The notes under the pieces were generated by a model. That model was given only the letters and a program-made list of their open reading frames with translations, made no database searches and had not been told where the DNA came from. Source: an uncultured Cohaesibacter sp. (lineage in GTDB: Bacteria; Pseudomonadota; Alphaproteobacteria; Rhizobiales; Cohaesibacteraceae). From it: a stretch of 64,000 nt of DNA. This document shows, piece after piece, positions 27,316 to 34,292 of this stretch (its first letter is position 1; every line of letters starts with the position of its first letter). The translations under genes were made by a program, and so were the position numbers. The stretch lies in contig NZ_OY781114.1 in NCBI RefSeq assembly GCF_963676485.1, positions 124,001 through 188,000 on the forward strand, read 5' to 3'.

Positions 27316-28371
27316 TTAGCCCTCCGCTTTCGTATCTTCAACGCTCAGCAGCAGATCGCCGCCCTTGGAGGCAACAATGATCTCGCCATTAAACTCAATG
27401 GCGCTGCAGACGCCATGGCGATTGCCATTGGCGCGGCTGTGCATGCTGGCGATCGGGTTCATGGCCTTGCCCAACCGCACCACCATGCCGTAGGACCGGG
27501 CCGGAGCCCAGGCCTTATAGACCCCCATGGTACGGATGCCACCACACTGAAGCGGCTCAAGGAAGCTGCGGTTGGAATAGAGCGCCGGAGCGATCCAATA
27601 ATCACGCGGCACGCTTTCCATCATGTCGTAGCGATAATGCTTTTCCTGCAGAACCAGCTCGACCAGACGATTGCGTGGGGCGAAAATAGAGAGAATGGCG
27701 CCCCCATCCGATGTTGGCATGATGCGGGAAGGATAGCCGGGTATCTGGTCAATCAGCGAGGACACATTCTTGTCCGCATCGATCTGCATCACGCGGTGTT
27801 TCCAGCTTTCCGAGAAGACCACGCGGCCACCGCTCAACGGGCATAGACCATATGGGTAGGCGAGGCCACCGGCGACCTTTTCAAAAGCCTCGCTGGGAGT
27901 ATGACGCACCCAGATCGAACCACACGCCTTTTTGCTCATCAGGTCAGCAGCCCAATCCGAGCAGGCATGTTCCGAAGAGCCATTGGCCAACCAGAGGGAA
28001 CCATCATAGGAATAGGCAAGTGCAGTGATTGCCTTGATCTCTTCGAGCAGATGCACCGGCTCCCCTTCCACGACGAGCTGGCCTGTTTCCAGAGCAACCG
28101 CCAGTTTATCGTCAGGAGAGACCGCAAGAGCGGTAATCGGTGCTTCAAACGAGCGTAGCAATTTGGGTTCGCTGCCCTTGTTGATGGCATAGATGGCGTT
28201 CCCCGAGGAGGCAATCACCTCCCCTTTGAACACCGCCAGATTATCCGGCTCGGAAAGATGGGCATGTATCTGCGCTTCATCTAACACGGTGTTGGGGCGG
28301 AAAGCGCCATCCATAGGCGGAATGGTCACGGCCTTGCCGCGGAAGATATCGAGGATGGGATCGAGGATCAT
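27316..28371 (-). CDS. SMP-30/strictosidine-synthase-like beta-propeller protein, likely degenerate
   Basis: A 351-residue soluble propeller, with no signal peptide, homologous to the C-terminal half of the upstream fused permease. They share PYGLCPLSGGRVVFSESWKH and PGYPSRIMPTSDGG against YTNGVCMAHDG and PGYTDNINRASDG. In the fused protein the Asn of YTNG and Asp of YTDN match SMP-30 metal ligands. Here they are Tyr (YPYG) and Ser (YPSR), so metal-dependent lactonase activity is probably lost or altered. ATG 28371 overlaps the stop of the permease gene (ATGA). It may bind the sugar or lactone or partner the fused domain. No exact function is known. Confidence 0.8.
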   Translation of the reverse strand: MILDPILDIFRGKAVTIPPMDGAFRPNTVLDEAQIHAHLSEPDNLAVFKGEVIASSGNAIYAINKGSEPKLLRSFEAPITALAVSPDDKLAVALETGQLVVEGEPVHLLEEIKAITALAYSYDGSLWLANGSSEHACSDWAADLMSKKACGSIWVRHTPSEAFEKVAGGLAYPYGLCPLSGGRVVFSESWKHRVMQIDADKNVSSLIDQIPGYPSRIMPTSDGGAILSIFAPRNRLVELVLQEKHYRYDMMESVPRDYWIAPALYSNRSFLEPLQCGGIRTMGVYKAWAPARSYGMVVRLGKAMNPIASMHSRANGNRHGVCSAIEFNGEIIVASKGGDLLLSVEDTKAEG

Positions 28372-30491
28372 GCTTTTTCTCCCCAATAAGACGTCATGCC
28401 GGTCCAGTTCGGGTCGGCGCCTTCAATGTCAAACAGACCGATCCGGTTGTTCAGAATGCCACCGATGAAGAGTTTGCCCTTATGCTCGCGCATGGAGGTC
28501 ACCATCGGGTGGTTCTGGCCGGTGAGATCGCCCATGGTCTGGATGATCGTGGCGCTGTCATCGAACTTGACGATACCGCCGGTGTTGATGTTCGGGAACA
28601 ACCAGTCATCCTGCGGCAAGCGACGGGTCATGCGCTTGCGCATGTCCGGATGGCGTAAAGAGAGGTCGAAGCTTGGAGTACGCATCCCCAGCCATGCCAT
28701 CCAGTAGGTGCCATCGGAAGCGCGGTTGATATTGTCGGTATAGCCAGGCATATCCTTAATAACGCATTCCACCGTTCCTGCCTTAGGGCCAGCGATCCAA
28801 TAGCGATGGATACGGCTTCTCCAGCTTTCCGAAAAATAGAGAGACTGTCCGTCATGCGCCATGCAGACGCCGTTGGTGTAGCGATAGCCATCAAGCAGCG
28901 TCTTGGTGGAGCTATCCTTGGGATCATAGACCAGCAGGCGCCCTGTGCCGCGGTTCTCGATGGAATCGAGCATCCATTCATGGGCATCATAGCGCTTGGT
29001 GGAGTCGGTGAAATAGATCTTGCCATCGGGCGCGATGTCGAGGTCGTTCGGGTCGCGCATGCGGGCATCATCGACGATGGATGTCAGCGAGCGGCGGGTC
29101 TCGGCGGAAAGGCGTGTCACCTCGCGATCCGGCGAAATCTTGTAAAGCCCCATGGCACCAACGCAGGTGATGAGATTTTCATCCTTGTCGAAGGCCAGCC
29201 CTAGCGGAAACCCACCGACATGGGCGAAGACTTCAGAGCGTTTATAGTCCGGCGCAAAATAGCGGATGATCTCGCCATGACGCGTACCGCAATAAAGATG
29301 ATCATTGCGGTCAAGGATAACATCTTCTGGCCCTTCCAGCTCACCAAGGCCGATATGCCGGGCTGAAGAAAGCTTGTTGTTGAGGGAATAGGCCGAGCCG
29401 GAGCCGGGTTCTGCCGATTCAGATTTACCCATTTTGAGATAGACCGGCGCCACATAAACCTCGTTGAGCACCTTGTGGCGGTTTTTAAGCCAACGGATGT
29501 CAATGGTCACAGCCAATGCCAACATGATGCCGAGCACCATCTGGTTGGTGCCTGTACCAAATCCAAGGCGAATAAGACCGTTGGTCATCACCAGCACGAT
29601 GATCGCGCCCATGATGCCCTTGACCACCGAGCCACGGCCTCCGCCAAGGGAATTGCCACCAACAACGGCCGCTGTCAGCGCCAGAATTTCAAGGCCATGA
29701 CCGGTGCCCGGTCCGGCGCTCGACAGGCGCGTTGCCATGAGGAAGCCGGAAACACCCGCGCAGAAGCCGGAAAAGACATAAGTCATGAAAACTGTGCGCC
29801 GCACCCGTATACCGGCATTATGCGCCGAGCGACGAGAGCCCCCGACTGCCTGCACATGCCAGCCGGGCCTTGATCGGGTCAGCGCAATATGGGTGATCAG
29901 CGCAAAGACAATCGCTGTCAGCACGGGCACCGAAAAACCAAAGAGAGTGCCATCGCCAATGAAGTCCCACAAATCGGAAGACATGAAGGACATCTGCGTT
30001 TCCGCCCCATATTGCACCACGAGAATATCAAACAGGGCGCGCCCGATAATGAAGGTCACCAGCGTGGTGAGAAAGGCACGCAAGCGCAAAAAGCCGATGA
30101 GATAGCCATTGATGGCGCCACAGACAACGCCCGTCGCGATGGCTGCCAAAAGGCAGACCCAGACTGGTGCTTCGAAAATGAAGAAGGTGCCAACAGATGC
30201 GAATGTCGCCAGCGCAAAGATGGAGCCGACCGACAGGTCGATGCCGCCGCCCAGCATGACAACCGTCAGCCCGGTAACGACAAGAGAGAATTCCCCCAAC
30301 TGACGGGTGGATTCCTGCAAGGAATAGGGCTTGAAGAAACCCGGGATAGCAGATCCGAAGGCGGCCACAGTGATCACCAGGGCAATAAAGGGAATGGCGT
30401 TATCCGTCCATCGCTTGGTCAGGATCTCCCCGATAAGATGATCGGGAATGGTATTGTAGCGCCAGGCTTGCAGTCTTTCACGAAAGGCCAT
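28368..30491 (-). CDS. Fusion of CUT2 sugar ABC permease and SMP-30/gluconolactonase-like propeller
   Basis: A 707-residue fusion. Residues 1-340 form a BPD_transp_2 permease (RbsC type) with about 9-10 helices, including VMLGGGIDLSVGSIFAL and the VVGGNSLGGGRGSVVKG loop that contacts the ATPase. A 35-residue linker rich in Ser/Gly leads to a six-bladed propeller (about 380-707) of the SMP-30/strictosidine-synthase type. Likely metal ligands are present: Glu386 in LEGPED, Asn in DPNDLDI, Asn in YTNGV and Asp in YTDNI. Since C-termini of such permeases face the cytoplasm, the lactonase-like domain should sit at the cytoplasmic exit of the channel and could hydrolyse an incoming sugar lactone. 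Confidence 0.88.
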   Translation of the reverse strand: MAFRERLQAWRYNTIPDHLIGEILTKRWTDNAIPFIALVITVAAFGSAIPGFFKPYSLQESTRQLGEFSLVVTGLTVVMLGGGIDLSVGSIFALATFASVGTFFIFEAPVWVCLLAAIATGVVCGAINGYLIGFLRLRAFLTTLVTFIIGRALFDILVVQYGAETQMSFMSSDLWDFIGDGTLFGFSVPVLTAIVFALITHIALTRSRPGWHVQAVGGSRRSAHNAGIRVRRTVFMTYVFSGFCAGVSGFLMATRLSSAGPGTGHGLEILALTAAVVGGNSLGGGRGSVVKGIMGAIIVLVMTNGLIRLGFGTGTNQMVLGIMLALAVTIDIRWLKNRHKVLNEVYVAPVYLKMGKSESAEPGSGSAYSLNNKLSSARHIGLGELEGPEDVILDRNDHLYCGTRHGEIIRYFAPDYKRSEVFAHVGGFPLGLAFDKDENLITCVGAMGLYKISPDREVTRLSAETRRSLTSIVDDARMRDPNDLDIAPDGKIYFTDSTKRYDAHEWMLDSIENRGTGRLLVYDPKDSSTKTLLDGYRYTNGVCMAHDGQSLYFSESWRSRIHRYWIAGPKAGTVECVIKDMPGYTDNINRASDGTYWMAWLGMRTPSFDLSLRHPDMRKRMTRRLPQDDWLFPNINTGGIVKFDDSATIIQTMGDLTGQNHPMVTSMREHKGKLFIGGILNNRIGLFDIEGADPNWTGMTSYWGEKA

Positions 30492-30574
30492 CTATCAATT
30501 TTCCGACGACTTGAGCCATCCGTCACGTAAGGGAGGATTCCGAAAGGGACGGATTGGGAATAGAGAAAACGAAG

Positions 30575-30651
30575 GTTCCTCTCCATGTCTGCCGGTCAAC
30601 GACAGACATGGAGACGGAGAGGAACGGGCAGATTTGGGCCCTGCCCGTTCC
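30575..30651 (-). promoter_or_regulatory. Pair of hairpins after the sugar-binding-protein gene (processing/attenuation region)
   Basis: In the 211-base gap after the binding-protein gene there are two perfect 11-bp stems: GGAACGGGCAG (30621-30631) with CTGCCCGTTCC (30641-30651), and CTCCATGTCTG (30581-30591) with CAGACATGGAG (30603-30613). A further 9-bp pairing, 30575-30583 with 30617-30625, extends or competes with both. On the minus strand the distal hairpin is followed by CGTTTTCTC. The arrangement suggests partial termination or RNA protection that keeps binding-protein expression above permease expression. Confidence 0.6.
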
Positions 30652-30702
30652 TGATTAACCGCTGGCAGAGCCTTTCGCGCCCCGCCAGAGCAGAAACGGC
30701 AC

Positions 30703-31734
30703 TTATTCGCCAGCCGCTTCAGCCTGAAGCGCGGCAAGATCCCAGCAGCTGTCTGGTTTGAGGTTGTCTTTGGTGGTTGCCTTCAGCAACGTATAGATAT
30801 ACGGCGCCGAGGTACCGGCAGGCTGGCCGCTCTGGAGCAGATATTTGATGATCGCAACCATATTGTGTGTTTCCTGAGCAAGGTCCGTCATGACCACTGC
30901 TCCATAGGTGCCATCTTCAATCAGATCACAGTCAGCGGTTTTCTCGCCCCCACCCGTGGTTACAAGGAAGACATCTTCCTGCTTGCCAGCATCGCGAATG
31001 GCTGCAGCCGCTCCGGAAGCGTCCCCGTCCCAGAAATCGATGATGCCGCAGACATCCGGGTTCTGCTGCAACATGGTGGTGGTCACGTTCCGCGAGGTGG
31101 TGGCATCCCAGTTAGAATCCGGCTTGGCAACCACTTCGAATTCAGGATATTTGGCGAGCACTTCCATAATGCCTGCATACTGGAACAAGCTGGTCGCATT
31201 GACCTGATCGCCCTGCACCAGCCCGATCTTCTTGGAGGAATCCGGGCCACATCCCTTGACGACCGCCTCAGCTTCCAGACGACCAAGTTGGGTCCAGTCG
31301 CTTCCCACATAGGCATCAGCCTTAAAGTTGGCCGGATTGTCCACGAGGATCACATAGATGCCAGCTTTCTGGGCGCGCTTCATCAGCTTGGAATAGGAGT
31401 TCATGTCCGGAGACATGACGATCAGAACGTCAGGTTTGTTTTCCGAGGCGATGGCTTCGGTTATGGCCTGCGCACCGGCCTCCACGCTCCAGTTGGGATC
31501 GCGGGTTTCAAAGATACCGCCAAAGGCGTCCACTTCACGCTTGAGGATAGCGGCCCAGCCCTGCGCTAGGTCGAAGCCCATGGCCATCGGAACCAGCATG
31601 ATGCGCTTGCCTTCCATGGCCTTGGCGTAGATCTGAGGAGCGGGATCGCCAGCGGCGGATACCGGCGCAACGAGTGCGGCAGAACTGATGGTGAGCGCCG
31701 CGGTAGCGGCCATAAGGGTCTTGATGATGGTCAT
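30703..31734 (-). CDS. Sugar ABC transporter periplasmic substrate-binding protein (RbsB family)
   Basis: A 343-residue type I periplasmic binding protein. A signal peptide MTIIKTLMAATAALTIS with cleavage near PVSAAG leads to the mature protein. It has the usual alternating fold with KRIMLVPMAMGFDLAQGWA near the start, VLIVMSPDMNSYSKLM and VILVDNPANF in the first lobe, and IGLVQGDQVNATSLFQY in the second. The ligand is not clear: sugars of the ribose/galactose/rhamnose type or a sugar acid or lactone are possible. It is placed between two permease genes, which is uncommon for this family. Confidence 0.9.
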   Translation of the reverse strand: MTIIKTLMAATAALTISSAALVAPVSAAGDPAPQIYAKAMEGKRIMLVPMAMGFDLAQGWAAILKREVDAFGGIFETRDPNWSVEAGAQAITEAIASENKPDVLIVMSPDMNSYSKLMKRAQKAGIYVILVDNPANFKADAYVGSDWTQLGRLEAEAVVKGCGPDSSKKIGLVQGDQVNATSLFQYAGIMEVLAKYPEFEVVAKPDSNWDATTSRNVTTTMLQQNPDVCGIIDFWDGDASGAAAAIRDAGKQEDVFLVTTGGGEKTADCDLIEDGTYGAVVMTDLAQETHNMVAIIKYLLQSGQPAGTSAPYIYTLLKATTKDNLKPDSCWDLAALQAEAAGE

Positions 31735-31867
31735 GTCTGTCCCTCTTCTGGAAAGGTTTTTGATTGCTCGTGTTTTTTGATTTTATTGGAATGGCTATTG
31801 TTGCTTCTTGGTCTTTTTGCATTTGGTGCGTACTGCGATCTTGATCGGTCTATGCTGTGCTTGCTTG

Positions 31868-32839
31868 CTAGATATCCCCCTGCTGCGCGGTTTGCTCATC
31901 ACGCGGATTGATGACACCGTCCACGATGATGGCACCAAGCAGGATGCCGGCCTTGATGAGATTCTGATAGAGCAGCGGAATGTCGATGATCGTCATGGCA
32001 TTGAGCATGATGCCGATGAGGGCTGCGCCAAACAGCACGTTACGCACGCCTCCCTTGCCGCCAGACAGCCCGATACCGCCAATGACCGTGATCAGCACGA
32101 TGTCATAGAGCAGGTTGGAGTTGACGATGCGGGTATTGATGGAATGCAGACTGGCGGCTGTGAGGATACCGGCAACGAAGGCAATCAGCGCAGACAGCAC
32201 ATATCGCAGCACCATCATCGGGCGCACTGGCATGCCGGAGTTGCGCGCCGTTTCGGGGTTGTCGCCAGCATAATAGACATAGCGCCCCCACTTGCTGTAA
32301 CGCAGGAACAGAAAGGTGGCAAAAGCCAAACCGGCAAAGAGGAACACCTCAACCGGAATACTGGCAAAGCGCATCCCGCCGAGAATTTCGACCCAATGAC
32401 CAGATGGCACAGGGACCGCATCGGTATTGATCAATTGGGAGCGGACAAAGCCAAAGACGAATGACGAGCTGGCCAATGTCACAAAAATGGCGGGCACATC
32501 GGCATAGGCCACCAGAATGCCGTTGATCAGGCCGATGGCGAGCACACCAGCCAACGCCAGAGCAAGGGCGGTGCCCTCGCCCATGCCTGAATTGAGCATT
32601 TGCAGATAGCAGGCAACGGACATGGCCATGATGGCAACCATGGACAAGTCAATGCCGCGACCGATGATAATCATCGCCATACCAAGAGCAAGGATCCCAA
32701 GCACGGAAACGGAGCGCACGATGGCAACCAGATTGTTCGCCGTAAAGAATCCGGGCAGAAGCAAAGACGCCAACGCGAACATTGCCACTGTAATCGCCAG
32801 CACAATGCTTTCCTGATTGAGATTTTTTAAGAAGCTCAT
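31868..32839 (-). CDS. CUT2-family sugar ABC transporter permease
   Basis: A 323-residue BPD_transp_2 (RbsC-like) permease with about 9-10 helices. Typical segments are LALGMAMIIIGRGIDLSMVA and TVIGGIGLSGGKGGVRNVLF. ATG 32839 (MSFLKNL) is preferred: AGGG lies about 10 bases upstream, and the earlier in-frame ATG at 32863 has no ribosome-binding site. It is the first gene of the operon and probably pairs with the fused permease at 28368 as a heterodimer. Its promoter and a palindromic operator lie directly upstream. Confidence 0.9.
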   Translation of the reverse strand: MSFLKNLNQESIVLAITVAMFALASLLLPGFFTANNLVAIVRSVSVLGILALGMAMIIIGRGIDLSMVAIMAMSVACYLQMLNSGMGEGTALALALAGVLAIGLINGILVAYADVPAIFVTLASSSFVFGFVRSQLINTDAVPVPSGHWVEILGGMRFASIPVEVFLFAGLAFATFLFLRYSKWGRYVYYAGDNPETARNSGMPVRPMMVLRYVLSALIAFVAGILTAASLHSINTRIVNSNLLYDIVLITVIGGIGLSGGKGGVRNVLFGAALIGIMLNAMTIIDIPLLYQNLIKAGILLGAIIVDGVINPRDEQTAQQGDI

Positions 32840-32866
32840 TTTGCGCAACCCTACTCCATGCATGGG

Positions 32867-32889
32867 TGCTGCATAATATTAATGCAGCA
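32867..32889. promoter_or_regulatory. 23-bp operator-like palindrome in front of the sugar ABC operon
   Basis: Perfect 8-base arms TGCTGCAT (32867-32874) and ATGCAGCA (32882-32889) flank AATATTA. The site is 28-50 bases upstream of the first permease start codon, where an operator would be expected. The LysR protein encoded just upstream is the obvious candidate binder (palindromes with AT-rich centre fit the T-N11-A type); a different repressor is possible. An adjacent 10-base palindrome CCATGCATGG lies at 32856-32865. Confidence 0.6.
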
Positions 32890-33011
32890 ACCTATCTTGC
32901 CTAAACAATGAGCAGCGTAGCGTCAGGTAGATCAGGGCGTCCAATGAATATTTTTACGTATAAACTATGCGCATCCTGCATGGATCGCTCTTTTGCGCAC
33001 AAATCAAACGA

Positions 33012-33959
33012 TTATATGACCTGAAGATGCCCATATTGTGCGGAATGGGGCGAAAATTCTTCCTGATATTGCTCAGAACAAATGTGTTCCCCGAGGGAAT
33101 CAATAAAGCGCTGACCGTAGGCGGGCAATGGTTGGCGCACGTTCCACATAGCGCAAATACCGAAGGTGATGAGCTCTCCCTTGAGCGCAATGGGGCGACT
33201 GCGCAACGTCGGCTCCTGAGGCTGGGCGGAAGATGGCACCACGGCGACACCATTTCCACCAATGGACATGGCCAACAGCGTATGGGGCGAATTGCTCTCC
33301 AGAACCACCCGCGGTATGGTCCCGCTCACGCGGCAGGCTGCATCAAACACCTCTCGGGAAACATGCTTCTTGTTGAGCGTCAGAATGGGCAGGCTCAGCA
33401 ACTCTTCAATCTCGATGGGCTCTTCGTCATTGCCCAGAAACTCTGCCCCACCAACGGCCAGAAATCCAAGCTGACCCAGAGGGCGGCTTTCCAACACCTC
33501 GATCGGAGCGGAAGGTTCGGCGCTGATGGTCAGATGGAAAACCCCATCCACCAGCTTGCTGGCCAGTTCCGGACCGCCACCATCTTCCAGACGGATTTCA
33601 ATATCGGGGTTGTCCTGGGTCCATTTCTTGAGAAAGCTCGGCATATAGCGCTCGATCAGTTGAGAACAGGCACCGATTTTCAGGAGGCCAGATTCGCCCT
33701 CGGTAAGATCGTCCGCAAAGGTGCGCAATTCCCTATCGGCCACCAGAACATTGTTGATCTTGGCCAGGAGCGCTTCACCCTGTGGGGTGAAACGGATATT
33801 GCGACCGGATTTTTCGAAAAGCTTGACGCCCAAATAGTCCTCGAGCGCCTTGACCTGTCGGGACAGAGCAGATTGCGTAATATTCAAACGTTCCGCTGCT
33901 TTCGTAAAATTCATCAATTCGGCAACGGCAACAAAGCTGGTATAATTGCGAATATCCAT
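33012..33959 (-). CDS. LysR-type transcriptional regulator of the sugar ABC operon
   Basis: A 315-residue LysR protein. N-terminal winged helix: SFVAVAELMNFTKAAERLNI, TQSALSRQVKALEDYLG, LFEKSGRNIRFTPQGEALL. The C-terminal co-inducer domain (about 90-300) has the usual ISAEPSAPIEVLESRPLGQL and VLESNSPHTLLAMSIGGNGV segments. ATG 33959 is preferred (MDIRNYTSF), the frame upstream being a non-coding extension. It is oriented the same way as the ABC operon and ends 172 bases before it, so it probably controls that operon through the palindrome at 32867-32889. The co-inducer is unknown. Confidence 0.9.
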   Translation of the reverse strand: MDIRNYTSFVAVAELMNFTKAAERLNITQSALSRQVKALEDYLGVKLFEKSGRNIRFTPQGEALLAKINNVLVADRELRTFADDLTEGESGLLKIGACSQLIERYMPSFLKKWTQDNPDIEIRLEDGGGPELASKLVDGVFHLTISAEPSAPIEVLESRPLGQLGFLAVGGAEFLGNDEEPIEIEELLSLPILTLNKKHVSREVFDAACRVSGTIPRVVLESNSPHTLLAMSIGGNGVAVVPSSAQPQEPTLRSRPIALKGELITFGICAMWNVRQPLPAYGQRFIDSLGEHICSEQYQEEFSPHSAQYGHLQVI

Positions 33960-34292
33960 CAAAAAAACCTGTCTGAAGAAGAACAATCCGGAAATGAATG
34001 TCAAAAGCTAAGGCCAAATTTGAAATTTTGTCAAATTTCTACAGATCATCTCCTCAGAATATGTCGCTATGGAGCGATATGGGGCTTTTACTTCTTGTTT
34101 TCGGGCTGATTGCTACTTTTGGTGTCCGGCCTAATTTTGGGACAAGACTTTCTGATTTAATTTCAATGTGCTATTGAATCTGATCTAGATGAGGACAATC
34201 TGAGTATCAGGGTAAATAATTACATTTTATTTGGAAAATTTGGTTAAGCTAGTATTAGCTGACCGAGGCTGATCGGTTTTCATTGCCTCAAA
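33960..34292. other. Divergent intergenic region between lysR and tamA
   Basis: About 330 bases, AT-rich from 34140 to 34260, with no supported gene. It should carry the lysR promoter on the minus strand and the tamA promoter on the plus strand. No clear inverted repeat of operator quality was found. Confidence 0.45.

Noticed and set aside
26217-27380. Long plus-strand frame of 387 codons opposite the ABC ATPase gene
   Set aside because: It mirrors a clear two-domain ATPase on the minus strand; composition is a codon-use shadow with no domain.
32967-34109. 380-codon plus-strand frame opposite lysR
   Set aside because: It is antisense to a complete LysR regulator and has no recognisable motif.
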